A stretch of 64,000 nt of DNA from Henricia sp. BOLD:AAB3569. Taxonomy: Eukaryota; Echinodermata; Asteroidea; Spinulosida; Echinasteridae. The DNA lies in assembly GCA_037783545.1 (NCBI GenBank), contig JBBELK010000055.1:62001-126000 (forward strand), read 5' to 3'. Shown one piece after another: positions 45,112 through 56,775 of the stretch. The position numbers and the translations under genes were made by a program. Position 1 is the first letter of the stretch, and each line of letters opens with the position of its first letter. The notes under the pieces were generated by a model. It did no database searches, was not told where the DNA came from, and worked only from the letters and a program-made list of their open reading frames with translations.

Positions 45112-45400
45112 ACGCAATCCGCCATCTTAGTACTCCCAAGACGATGCTTTGCCTGGACTGCTCCCCGGTCCGCTTCAAATTTAGAGGGCGTTGCCGCATC
45201 CAGTGGTTAGATATAGGTGAACCCGTCAGTGAAACGTAAAGGAAAACATTATAACTCAAACTGTGGGAAACTGAGGAGGACGTGCAAAGAATCAGTCACA
45301 TTATTTTGTTATGCCATATTCGGCTCAAGGTGGCTTCAAATTTAGGGCGCATTGCTGCATCCAGTGGTTAGATATTGATGGTAGTGGCTGATCCGAATGA
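45112..45400. repeat. Dispersed repeat D, with an internal duplication
   Basis: CGCCATCTTAGTACTCCCAA, CGATGCTTTGCCTGGACTGC and CCCGGTCCG mark a repeat that recurs near 52838 and 58580. Its following block, CTTCAAATTTAGAGGGCGTT and GCATCCAGTGGTTAGATAT, occurs twice here (about 45173 and 45332). Confidence 0.65.
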
Positions 45401-45822
45401 GCAACGGGAATGGCAATATTCCTATTGTCCATATTCGCCACTTGCACGTGGTTGTGTTCAAAACGGGGCTTTGTCATATTTTAAAATGGACAAAAGTCAA
45501 CGATAAAGCAATCGACATGGAAACGACCCAAGGAAGTCATTGTTCGTGCAAGTATAGCCTCGCTGTTTTGCCAATATGGCGGTTCCGTGCAAGTAGCGAA
45601 ATCAATAAAGAACAGGCCGACCCGGGCCGACGAAGCTAATCTTGTACAAGTCTAAAAGGTTTGGTTGCATGATTATCCATCTCGTGGTGTATCATTTATG
45701 TGACACAGTGGTATTTGTACATTATTCATTAACTGCACATGACAAACCCACAATCTTAACAATACAGGATTTGTTTCTTCTTTTTTTAACTGGAATGACC
45801 CAGACAGTAATACAATGTTATA
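45401..45822. other. Non-coding stretch with no feature recognised
   Basis: No feature could be supported. Confidence 0.4.
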
Positions 45823-46810
45823 CCCTAGTCACACTAGAGGCGGAATGAGCCGGAATGCCGTCGGAATTCTTCGTATATTCCGGGATATTCGAAGTGCATT
45901 CTAAAAATTCTGACTGCATTCTGAGTGCATTCCAAACATTTGGGCCCATTCTTGTGGCCGGCCCGAATGTTTTGCTCATGCTCAAAACATTCGAGGTGCA
46001 TTCGAAGAGGAGAAATATCGAACGGCATTTGAAGTGTATTCTAACTGCATTCTGACTGCATTATAAATATTCTTACGGCATTCCAACATAATTCGAAACA
46101 TTCTGATCGCGTTCGAGGGAAAAATCGAAATGGCAACCAATGTCCCGAATGTGCCATGAATGAGCCGGAATGCACCTCGAGTGCATCTCGATTGCTGCCG
46201 GAATCTATTTCGATATTAAAATAGTTCAGCTGGAATGCACTTCGAATGCCTTTTGAATATTTCGATTGCCGCTCGAATACATCTCGAATGCAGTCGGAAC
46301 GTCCCGATTGACCATTGCATGACTCCGGACGTAATTCAGAACACCACCGAATCGCATAAGTATTCGAGCTGCATTCTCTTTGAATTCTTAGACGTTCGAA
46401 ACATATTCGGCGGCTATTCCGGGAGCGTTCTGACTGCATTTGAGGTGAATTCGTACAGCATTCGAGGCACCTTCCAACCAGACTTCGGGTGGTATTCGGG
46501 CAGCAATCGAACCGCACTCGTACGGCATTCGAAGTGCATTCTTAATATTCTTACTGCATTCTAACAGCATTCTAGGTATTCCTACTGTGTTCCAACTACA
46601 TTTGAACTGCATTCGAGAGCTAATACACCCGGAATGTGCAAGAATTATTCGAGGCGGGTTCGAAGCGCATTATAAGTATTCGAACGGCATTCGTACAAAG
46701 CTGTAAGAATGTTTGAAATTCCCGCCCGAATGTTGCACGAATTTTGAAAATGTTTCATTCCGGCTGATTCTGCTTGATTCCTGCTAATTCCGAATAAGTG
46801 TGACGGGGGC
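45823..46810. mobile_element. Word-type element about 1 kb long, word GCATTCGAA / GAATGC
   Basis: The left end reads CCCTAGTCACACTAG. The inverse of the right end reads GCCCCCGTCACACTTATTCGG, giving a short imperfect terminal repeat. The interior holds several dozen copies of GAATGC, GCATTC, ATTCGAA and TTCGAATGC in both orientations, for example CATTCTGAGTGCATTCC. The open frames within it (such as 46041-46517, minus) arise from this repetitive composition. Confidence 0.8.
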
Positions 46811-47706
46811 TTTACTAAGATAAAATCATAAACTGGGCCCGCCGTGTACAATTCGCTTTTGAGCATTATATGCATTACTAGGCGGGATAAATTATTTCCC
46901 TTTTGCCCCTAGTTTTCTTGAACCTATGATGATGAAATGTTAAACAAATCAGTCAAACGATGCTGCCATTTTGACAAGAAATGCAAATGGCGTCAGTAAA
47001 GGCGACGATATTGACGCACTGAAAACGCACCGACGAAGTTGCGCCAGCACAGTATGTGAAATGTTCTAAAATATCAGGTAAAGGTTATAAATAAATGAGT
47101 AAAATGCCACCCCCGGCCGTCCATCTGTCTCGTGAAAGCCCCTTGCGCGCTAAAAGTAGCCCCATCGGATTTGTTCGGCGGTAGCGAAAACAAGTGGCTA
47201 CGGGCGGGAGCACTCAAATGTCGGCCTGGCGAACCCCGAGCGTTTATGCATGGACGGCTCAGGCAAAACTGCTTGATCCGGTTGAATTACATTGCCCATA
47301 GCTAAATTCAACATTTTTGCCGCCTCCATAAATCTGGTGACGCGAAAAACAAACAGAACAGTCCTCGACGGGGAATTCCAAAACGTGGGAGTGGTATTTT
47401 TTATTGAGTCAAGAATTTCACGCAATTATTTTAAAATTCAGTCATGCCTCGCGCTTAAAAGATGGCATGGCTTTTAATAAATAACCAATTCTTGTACATA
47501 GCGCGTTCTCGTATCACCATTGTTGACGTTGATGAGGCCTAACATAATTATAATTACCTTATAATTTAACACCGTCTAGAAATCGCCACGAGTGACGCTT
47601 CAAACGACTAAACACAAAATCGCCTATGGAGCTTTTATCAAACCCACGGCTTTATATGCCATCCGGAGGACTCTGCATGAGTGCGTTATGAACACTTTGC
47701 TCACTT
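46811..47706. other. Non-coding stretch with no feature recognised
   Basis: No exon or repeat recognised. GC content rises around 47100-47290. Confidence 0.4.
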
Positions 47707-47800
47707 ATACCCCAGTCACAATTAGCTTGCGATGGGTTTGCGAGTAGTTTGCGACGGATTTCTAGGCATTTTCGGCCGGGGCCCCACGGGACTCCTTGCG
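47707..47800 (+). repeat. Fragment of a word-type element related to 45823
   Basis: TACCCCAGTCACAATTAG resembles the left end of the 45823 element. It is followed by repeats of a different word, TTGCGATGGG, TTTGCGAG and TTTGCGACGG. The other end was not found. Confidence 0.5.
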
Positions 47801-47885
47801 GCTGCCGGGTCATTTAAAAAAAAAAAGAAGTATGTTATTGTTAATATTATACGTCAATTTTTACGCAAGAAAAAGATGTCCATGT

Positions 47886-47889
<4 letters not shown>

Positions 47890-47919
<30 letters not shown>
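47890..47919. repeat. TA dinucleotide microsatellite
   Basis: Uninterrupted (TA)n run of about 30 bases. Confidence 0.95.
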
Positions 47920-47920
<1 letters not shown>

Positions 47921-48067
47921 CAAAATCCGACGGGCCGTATAAATGCGCGTGACATAAGAGCGCCACCCGTACCTCCGTATAGGCACACCAACTGTACGTT
48001 CGCAAAAAAAAGACCACGTCGAACTTTGGCGCGACTCCACACTGGGTTGTCCTGGACACAATAAGAA

Positions 48068-48349
48068 GGGCGGTCGGGTTGGCGTACGGGTTCTTTCCTC
48101 GCCTTTCACCTCTGGGGTCCCGGGTTCGAATCCGGGGCGTGTATGTGGATTGGGTTTGCAGTCCCTACTTGACCGCGTGGGTTTTCCCCTGGGGCTTTTT
48201 CTGGGGGTTTTCCTCCCACTTCTAAAACTGCAACTTCTTCTTCGTCATCTCAAGTTGATAATATAGTATAGTTAAAGCTAAAACCGTATAGTTGATGGCA
48301 TAAAGGGCCTTAGTTGCCGAAGATGCCGTAAAATATACAACAACAACAA
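48068..48349 (+). mobile_element. SINE family A, full-length copy with 11 bp target duplication
   Basis: Head CGGTCGGGTTGGCGTACGGG, B-box GGTTCGAATCCGGGG, body GTGGATTGGGTTTGCAGTCC and CATCTCAAGTTGATAATATA, and tail (CAA)n. Flanked by identical 11-mers CACAATAAGAA at 48057-48067 and 48350-48360. Confidence 0.92.
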
Positions 48350-48360
48350 CACAATAAGAA

Positions 48361-50023
48361 ATCGCAAAAATGGAATCGATCTGGAATAGAATTTGAATTC
48401 TTTTTTGGAATCGGAGTCGACTCCGAAAATGCTGGAGCGCCCCCAAGCGTTAAGCCTAGCCAACTTTATTTTAGCTGGTCACATCGTAACGAAAGATTTC
48501 TTCGTAGAAGATTGTCGGAAATAGACGTTTTTTATTGAAAAACGTCAATGTAAGTAGTTCTTTTTTGTTTGTTTTCCAATCAAGAATATCTAAAACCAAT
48601 GCAGAACACAACCAGCTGGAAATATTTGGGTGTGATTCTAATTTCGAGGTAAAATGACAACAATCCACTGTATGAAAGGAAAGCTCACTGACTAGCCCAT
48701 ACCCTGCATTATGTGGAAAACAGGTGCCCTCCTTGTTACCAAAAAAATTGCAATAGTTGCTTTTGTTGCAGATATTCGTACAAAGCACTCGATAAAATCG
48801 AGCTCTCCGATTAGAACTCTGCTGTATACCACCCAGCTAGTCACCAATTCCTTCTAAATGTCGTTCCTTTTATAATACAAAAACAGTTTCCTTCAGTCAC
48901 TACAAAAACATGAATAATCATTCAGATAAAATGCACTAAATATTGGTCAGTCTTCCTTCTCAATGCACTGAAAAAGAATAGTCCCTGGGAACCTCTCTGA
49001 CTCTTGAGCATGCATGTGCAGGTTGAATATGCTTATACGTCAACAAAAAGTAACGCAGGGCACCGGGGATAATGTACTTTTGGGTGGATGCGGTCGTGAC
49101 ACACAGAGGCAATAAAAACCACATTAGTTGCGTAAGATTGAGCATCTGTGTTCAGAGAAATTGCTCTATCTGTTCCTTCCAGATGGTACTTTTTCTAAAA
49201 CATAAAATGGAAAGAATTAAGAGCTAGGAAAAATGTCATGATTTTACTGAGGAAAAAAGGTTTTCTAACATAGGTTGTGTGCACGTACGGGGTAGTGTTC
49301 AGGTATGGCAATCCTTCCAATTTTTCTCCAGATACTTACAGCCACTTCATTTTCAGGTACTGAAAATCCAGCATTAAGCATTCTCGGCATCCACCATCTT
49401 GTCAACTGATTTATTTCCGGAGCCTCCATTCGCCAAAAAGGTTTTGCTTGGAAGAATTTTGCCATTTTTTCCACATGATTCTATAGGTATTATTTAGGGG
49501 GGGGGGGGGGGGGGGGGGAGGGGGAGGGGTGCGGACAATTGATAGGTGCATTATGCTAACTGGCTGTGCGAGAAGCGATTCACTTTCGCAGAGTGCGTCA
49601 CAAATGGCGATGGGCCGCATTCGCTCCTTCATACAAGAAACCATCATATTGGCTATAAACAATGACTTTCACGCGTCGTCACTATGTTGGGTGATGTGAC
49701 GTTGCGTTTTATGACGCAATGATCCATTGTAAAACTTAACGTATGTATGCAGAGCCTCTTTTCGAAGGCAACCGTGCAATAAGCTCATTGTGTTCCTTAC
49801 TTGTCCAGTTTCGCTCATGCAACAAAGACAGTAATCAGTTTTTGTATAATGACGTCACAGTTTGTCTGCACGTACGCTTTTCAATGATTCTCCAGGTTGG
49901 TTGCCTGAGACTCCCACAGAAATGCGTACACGTATAAACAAAGCGTGACGTCAATGTGTATGTGCCCAAGAGCTCTCCTGGTAGTCCAGAACGTGTACCA
50001 GAGGCCTCGGCTTTATATCCGTA
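48361..50023. other. Non-coding stretch: poly-G tract, no confident gene
   Basis: Several minus-strand frames are open (48471-48788, 49265-49474, 49411-49662). One is followed by a consensus donor (GTGGCT then GTAAGT near 49344), but none resembles a known family. A poly-G tract at 49497-49529 is listed separately. Confidence 0.4.
49497..49529 (+). repeat. Poly-G tract
   Basis: Twenty-two consecutive G are followed by GGGGG and GGGG blocks separated by single A. Confidence 0.9.
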
Positions 50024-50257
50024 TGGTGCTGCTGTTAATTTTAAGACGTCTTCGGCAACCGAGGCCGTTTATGACATACGATATTACCTTTCACTTTACT
50101 TTGTTATCACCTTAAAACGAAGGAGGAGACGTAGCATTAAAAGCGGGAGGCAAACTGTAAGGGAAACTCCTGGGGAGAACTCCCGCGGCCAAGTGTGGAC
50201 TGCAAAACTAACCCTTATCCAGACGTAAAAAGAACCACAACACCAACCCGACCGTCC
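50024..50257 (-). mobile_element. SINE family A, diverged copy
   Basis: On the minus strand: CGGTCGGGTTGGTGTTGTGG, then CAGTCCACACTTGGCCGCGG, CTCCCCAGGAGTTTCCCTTA, GGTGATAACAAAGT and GGTTGCCGAAGACGTC, ending in AACAGCAGCA. The B-box is lost. More diverged than the 35 and 48 kb copies. Confidence 0.8.
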
Positions 50258-51601
50258 ATTCCTATATGGTAAAGCTGATACGCCCAAACTACGCCAATGG
50301 ACCCAACATACTGTTAAGGCTTTCCCATCAATCAGTTAGGACTGTCCAGCTTCAAACACAGAAATAGTTGGGTCATCCCTCAGCACTAACTTATTGTTAG
50401 GAAATCCTGCCAATGATTTGGACCTGTTCCTTTGTTTACATCAAGATTGAGTGCGGATGCTCAATGCATGTACAACACAAAGGAAAAGGACCGGGTTGTT
50501 TGCTGCCACCGTGCGTATCAAAGGTCTTATAGGCCTAAGCCATGTGACACATGTTTGCAAATTGCATGTTTTGGTCATGTGACATTAACTTTGATCATGA
50601 ACATTAAAACAATTGTGTTGACAAACGTCGGTTTAAACTAGTGTGCGATTTTTTTTCCATGTCTACTTCACGGTGGATGGAAAACAAAGATACCTTAAAT
50701 TGTGCTTGTAGTGCAGTGCAGTGACGTCAGTTTTCACACCACGGTTTGCATGCAGCTTACAAAAGTTATGTTGGACGTTATTATTTGCAGTATATTAGTG
50801 AATATGAGGGTCTTAAATGATGGAATTTGAGTAAGAAATTAGTGCTACCATTGAATTTTTGTGTACATTGTGAAAATAAAATACGATCCTCGACTCAGCC
50901 CATGAACACTTGATCGGGGGTAATAAACTACATGCATGTCCAACTACATTACAAATTTCCCGCCCTTGCCTCAGTACACTGAAACGTTACAGTGGGAACC
51001 GAATACTGCAACAACGAGTCCCACTTTATGCCACCAGCCTTCCCTCCACTAACGATCGATAGCCCGGGCTCAAAACTCGATATTCAGTCCACTTTGAAGG
51101 AGAGAAAACGTCTAGATAATTTCTGCAAGGGAGAATAATTGAAGACGAGCGGTGGACACCGTATACAAACGGGAGGAGAATGAGGCGACTATGTGTTGCG
51201 TGCGCGCTGGGTACACACGGGAATGTTGAGGTGCGCGGTTGAGGCCCCTTGAATCCACTGGGGATTCCTCGTGGGAGATTGTCTTCGATTATAGAAGACT
51301 ATCTGGTTCAGGACTCGAGGTTCCTCATTACCAGCTTTCATTACTTTGCAGATTGGAGAAGCAAAGGAACTATGTGGTAGTACCTTTTCATACCCTGGAC
51401 TCGCCGCAGAGCCCGGGGTGCTCAGGGTGACCTCCAAAACTAAATCCCTACCACCTGTCATTTCCGGCTCTTCGGGTCAAGTTGGAATCTTAAGCATAGA
51501 ACATAACGCGCGAGCGGGCCATTTGACAGCGCCCTCGCGCGTTCAGAAATACGATCTATTCTGTATACTTATGACAAAGTGAAACCATAGAGCAAGTTCG
51601 G
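50258..51601. other. About 1.3 kb with no recognised feature
   Basis: No repeat or exon recognised. Confidence 0.4.
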
Positions 51602-51737
51602 GCGGGCGACTATAGTTAACTAGACTAACCTACTTGCGGGGCTTGGTTCCTCTAGTCAGACTAGCTAGTCAAACCACGCAGCGTTCGGGTGACATCTAGA
51701 TCGACTGTGGTTAGTCTAGTTAACTATATTCGCCTGC
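51602..51737. repeat. MITE with inverted ends around CTATAGTTAACTAGACTAACC
   Basis: GCGGGCGACTATAGTTAAC followed by TAGACTAACC on the left is mirrored by GGTTAGTCTAGTTAACTAT and ATTCGCCTGC on the right. A CTAGTCAGACTAGCTAG palindromic core lies between. Confidence 0.85.
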
Positions 51738-51740
51738 TGC

Positions 51741-51968
51741 TATAGACGATGTGCTCTTTGTTCATATCTAAACCGCCCTCAGTTGAAAATTTGTCATCGT
51801 TATGCGCACGCATAAATTTGGTTTGGCATGATGCCAAAGGTCACATAATTCATAGACGATTTGCCCTGCAACCTCATTTCCTAAACCAAATTTATCCAAA
51901 ACACAATGCGTGCGCACACGCCGGGCATGTTTTGGTTTGCTGTGACGTCAGAGGGCACATCGTCTATA
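51741..51968. repeat. MITE with TATAGACGATGTGC ends
   Basis: TATAGACGATGTGC at the left is mirrored by GCACATCGTCTATA at the right. The halves pair loosely inside (ATGCGCACGCATAAATTTGG with CCAAATTTATCC and TGCGTGCGCA). It begins three bases after the previous MITE ends. Confidence 0.8.
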
Positions 51969-52819
51969 CGCCAGACTAAATAAGTAACTGCAGCTGGCAA
52001 TGCGATAATAGACCAGTTTCGTGATATATTTGCATAAATCCTATAGTCATGCCTTCGTGCTATGGCGCTCGCGTATAAGAGACTCATGTACCAGACTACC
52101 AGGCCGTTGGCAACAGTTGCCAAGTGGTATTGGTCATAATGGGTGGTGCACGCTGGAACATGTTAGCCGGCGCGAAAGTCTGTACTGTACCTGGAATACC
52201 TCTTGTGTTACTCCATGTATTTTTAAGCTGGACCATCCGAAATTAAATATGTTGAAACATGTTCTCGCCATGACATTTCGTCAAAATAACGAGTCGATCA
52301 GAACGTGTTGTTTGACATGAAGTCGATGTCAGCTTTGAAAGCTGGAACGTTTCCAAACTGTAATGATAACTTCAAGAAAGTGGAGTGAGGATTTCGAGTT
52401 TTGTGACTGGTTTGAAGTTGCTAATTGATCCGAACGAAGGGAGACGTATAGGCCTACAAGACAGCAAACTTAACTTGAAATAAGATGATATACAGCCACA
52501 ATTTGACAACATTAATACCACGGTGACCGTTGATTGAGTGTTTATCCATTCGATAGGACATCGTCAGAAATTGATGATTTTTACTGGCAGAATGCCTGGA
52601 AATAAGCACTGCTGTTATAGCGTTCCGGAAAACGCACGTGCAGCAGCGACTCTCGCTCTGCCGCGATCGTGCGTACATGGCCGGCATATTTTGGATACCA
52701 TTATAGGTGCTTTGTGTTATATTCGCAATGGCAATAAACCCTGTCTGCTGCAGTGTTTATTCGGTATTTTTTCCTTTTATCCACGTATACTTTTCTCGCG
52801 ATTTGATTAGCAAGTCTAT
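51969..52819. other. Non-coding stretch with no feature recognised
   Basis: Nothing identified. Confidence 0.4.
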
Positions 52820-52965
52820 TGACGCCACGCGCCGGCCATTTTAGTACTCCCAAAACAATGCATTGCCTAGACTGCTGCCCGGTCCATACAATCGCTTGCA
52901 TTCAACTTAACATACGTATAGCAAACATATATAGGTTCACGTAAAACGAAAGATTCGAGCCCGAG
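52820..52965. repeat. Dispersed repeat D, second copy
   Basis: GGCCATTTTAGTACTCCCAA, CAATGCATTGCCTAGACTGC and CCCGGTCCATACAATCG align with 45112 onwards, followed by TAGGTTCACGTAAAACG, which echoes GTGAAACGTAAAGG near 45230. Confidence 0.65.
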
Positions 52966-53149
52966 TTATAGGACCTCTGCATAGTATGACCGGTGCTGAA
53001 AGAATTTCGCGTTCACGTTTGCGTTTTACGTGCATTTATACCTCCCTGATATAACCAGTCTAAACAAGGTATTTTCTTGGATGTACTAAGATGGCGGACG
53101 GTGGCTTTTTTCAGGTAGTCGCTTGCGCAGTCTATTGTCTATAGGTCCG

Positions 53150-54025
53150 TCACTGGGTTCCACGCACTATACGAAAACGACTGCGAATTGGACATAGATT
53201 GGTACTTGGCAGCATTGAAGACAGAGGCTGACGTTGTACGTCACTCGAGTGAACGTCGCAACTGAAATAAGATTAGCCATGAGTTTCGAGGACAAAAAGT
53301 AGTTTTTTGATGGACAATTATCTAAATGAGACATTTAACACTTTCTTCTTTCATTTTATTCAACATGGAGCATCTTTTCATATCTTGTATTATTTTGGGG
53401 GACTTTTTTGCTGCCCCAAATCGCCAAATCTCGGAAAGAATTACAATTATGTACCTAAAAGTCACCTTTCCCGCACACCTAGTCCAAGCCTTAAGCACCT
53501 TCATGGCGCTCAGATTCAGCTTCGTCTGCATGAAGCAATTCATATTTAGCGATAGTAACTCCGCATGTTTTCCAGATTAAGCGTGGATCAGAGACTCGCC
53601 CGACCCTTTCCACCATTATTACTACCTTCATGCTCGAGGCACTGTAAACATCACCTTACAAACGGAAACGCTCAAACCAACAAGTGTTTATTTAATTTGT
53701 TTTTTAATTCAGTCATCACTTAGTTCGTTGTCACAATACCACATTACAAAACATCATGCAAACGATTGTGAACATTTTGTACAAAGAATTTTACTCCGTC
53801 ATACGGCGTACTGCATGCAATGCTCGGGTTCGTAATCTGTAATCGTCCGTCCTCGTTAAGATGACCTCGTTGCGTTGTGTCGCGTTAGTCAGCTTCCGGT
53901 CTCAGTCAAACTTATAACCAGCCACTATAAGCATGGCCTCTTTATCAGTGGCCACTATAGACAAGTTTGACTGTGAATAAAATGTCTATGTGTGGTACAT
54001 ATTTTTTATGGGGGTTGTTTTATTA
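53150..54025. other. Non-coding stretch with one small hairpin
   Basis: An imperfect inverted repeat at 53903-53973 has arms CAGTCAAACTTATAACCAG and, mirrored, GTGGCCACTATAGACAAGTT. Nothing else recognised. Confidence 0.5.
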
Positions 54026-54932
54026 TAGGTTTTCCCGCTCGAATTCCTCAAAAATGAATTCGAATTCGTGTTTAAAAGTGCATGTTCGTGTAATTTTGAT
54101 CAGGTCACTATTTCTCTGGTTCTTATTCATTTTTACGCTATTCGGTTTCGTTTAAAGACATTTGTGCGCTATAGGCCTAAGCTATCCATTTTAGAACGTG
54201 CGTCATCCACATTAAAACCATTGAATCGTCACTCAATTTTGTACACGCTGAGTTCACGCGTTTTGGCGTTCTATTTGTACTTTCCTTTTCGTTTATATGC
54301 AATAAACTTAGCACTTTGCACATTCAAAATAATCACATGAAAAGAAAACCAAATAGGGCCTTAGTAAAAAGAAAACCACCAAAAAGAGTTAAAATAACAA
54401 CCAGGAAACCTTTGCTTTTAGTGGAAAGCTTCCCTTTTGGTCACTTTTATTGTTCAACCAAGTTTTAATTTTCGTTTAAGACGTCTTGTTTTCGTCATTA
54501 AAATTTGCTCCAATACTGATCAAATAGAGAAGAACCTTTCTATTGGCACGGCTGAGATAGTGTAAAGCAAAGGGATTCATAACCACGACCTTATATTCAA
54601 GTAAACGGTGTTAAAGAAACTAAACGCATATAATTATGGTGAAGCTTCTTTTAATTCCAATGTCACAATGCCGAACATGTTTGCTTATTGGCGAATTCAT
54701 TTGACCATATGGCTCTTGGCGGGAGTCTTGGGCGAATTTGTGTGCTTTTCGCTGGTATTTCCAATTTGTTCGAGCGAAGTTTTAAATTCCATTGCATGCT
54801 TGAAAAACCAAATTGAACGCTCTTTTTGAATAATTGAACGGTGATCCAAAACTGCATTCAAATTCGCGCTAATACGAATGTATCGGAAGCAAATTTGAGT
54901 GATATTTTGTCAAACTTGAGCGGGAAAACCTA
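54026..54932. mobile_element. Word-type element with TAGGTTTTCCCGCTC ends, word GAATTCG
   Basis: TAGGTTTTCCCGCTCGAATTC at the left is mirrored by TTGAGCGGGAAAACCTA at the right. The interior contains many TTCGAATT, GCGAATTT and AAATTTG words. A second element with closely related ends lies at 56776-57813. Confidence 0.7.
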
Positions 54933-56600
54933 TTATTATTATTTATTGTGCACCCCTGCCAAACAGAGTGCCAGAGCGATCACATTGGAGTAAGCATTCC
55001 TGGACACACGTTCGGCCATAACAAAGACTTAAAACAACACTACGCCACGGTTTATACTCATTATGTGTTTTCCTATACAAACCATTTTGTTTTATGAAAC
55101 TTCGGTAATAATATGCACGTGCAAACAAAAAGTGACGTCATTGCGTCTTAGGTTTGTTGGCGTGTGTGATAGCAACAGAGGAAGGTGTGCATTCAGATGG
55201 CGTATCCGCTGTTCTTAATTAAACTACCAAAAATAGGTTAAGATGAGCCGGTAGCGGTTGTCTCTTTTAAAAAATCTTATAACGTATGGGTGTTTTCTTG
55301 AGTGATTTTGCACAGTTTTATATCACACTAAAGGTTCAATCCATGGCTTAAGTAAAACAAATAGCTGTCTTCTCGGGTCCTACTGAATGGTATCTTAGAG
55401 TAGAATATAAAGCTGTCGCATTATTTACATCGTTTGTCAGTCTTTTCTGTCTAAACGATTGCAAACTTAAGTCCAAGGCCGTCTTGCGAGTCTGTCTGTG
55501 CGTCACTGTCTCAGAAAAAAAATTCACATACAGCTGGCAAATACTATAGGCCTATGAAGTCCTTATTTTAATTATAGAGCTGTTCTAAAATCCAGAGCAT
55601 CGCAGCGTGTGGCGCGTGTTCGACATACAGAACCCCTCCGCACCGTGTCACTTCCAATTAGCCAGTCAGCTAGTTATATCCAGTCGCTATAATCGGATTT
55701 CTGTTAGGCCATTGCCAGCAATCCCGCAACGCGTACATGCCGTCTTCTGTCGGTCAAGTTCCGCGCGTGCAGCGACAACGGCGACCAGTTACACCGAAAA
55801 TTAAAATCACCCACGGTTACAAATATTTGCCCGGGCGATAAAATTCCAGTATATGTCTCCCGTTTCACTTAAGTGGAAGCCAAAACAGAATTAATCAAAT
55901 TGACTGCTCGGCAATCACTGCAAACGCGCAGGGCATCGGGCGCAAGGCTTCGGGATCACAGTACCCCCGGGTCTTTCCTCTCTTTTTAAAACTGATATCC
56001 GCAAGTTTTACGATCTGTCAGCTTCAACTGTCAAAACAAAATTGATCCAACATCAGAGGATACTCAGCTTCCCGTGAGACGCATGAGGAAAATTTGCCAC
56101 ATGATGGTCAACCGATTACATTATGATTTCAAGCTCCCCTGCGCTGGGTGGAAAATCTCTATAGGGGTTGGTTAACGTAACAACATTAACGCGTTTATTT
56201 GTCAAACATGTTGTCTCGTGTTTCCAATGCACGGGCTTCTCGCTTTCTCCGAATAAAATTGACATTTTGACCTTATAAATACATGTAACGATATTCTATT
56301 TCATGTGATTTTAGATGACTCGTTCCGTGACTAGTGTACACTGCAAAAGTGGCGTATTTCTTGTTTAGCACTACCGGTACGGGTAGATACAAAAAGGATA
56401 CAAAGGTATTTAATAATGTGTAATTGTCCAAAAATAATAAACATTAATATAAAACTCCATTTTTTTTGCGGTTTTCATTTGCAATTTTCTAATAATCGCC
56501 AAGCACACTTCAATTAACGTGTTTTAGTTCTAAGTCATTTTTATATACTATTGAGCTTAAGTGCGAATGACGTCATTTTGGGAGTAAAAAAATGTCATTG
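54933..56600. other. About 1.7 kb with no recognised feature
   Basis: No repeat or exon was recognised. GC content is slightly raised near 55600-55800, where a 65-codon open frame has no family resemblance. Confidence 0.4.
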
Positions 56601-56735
56601 CATTGTGGAAGCAATGTGCGCGTGCGTTGTGTGTGTCTATAGCACGCGTAACGCGCTATACCCATACCTGCTGTATGTACCGCGTTACGCCCATCAGAGA
56701 TACCCACAACGCGCACGCACATTGCTTCCACAATG
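56601..56735. repeat. MITE-like inverted repeat with about 55 bp arms
   Basis: CATTGTGGAAGCAATGTGCG followed by CGTGCGTTGTG on the left is mirrored by CACAACGCGCACGCACATTG and CTTCCACAATG on the right. The loop contains ACGCGTAACGCGCTATA. Confidence 0.85.
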
Positions 56736-56775
56736 ACTCAGCATTATTTGAATCCCAAATGTTTGAAAGGGGTCA

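Noticed and set aside
46041..46564. Open frames of 158 and 109 codons on opposite strands
   Set aside because: They are by-products of the GAATGC/GCATTC word composition. The translations are low-complexity repeats.
49265..49662. Possible exon with donor GTAAGT near 49344
   Set aside because: The frame has no clear acceptor, reads close to a poly-G tract and shows no family resemblance. One good donor is not sufficient.
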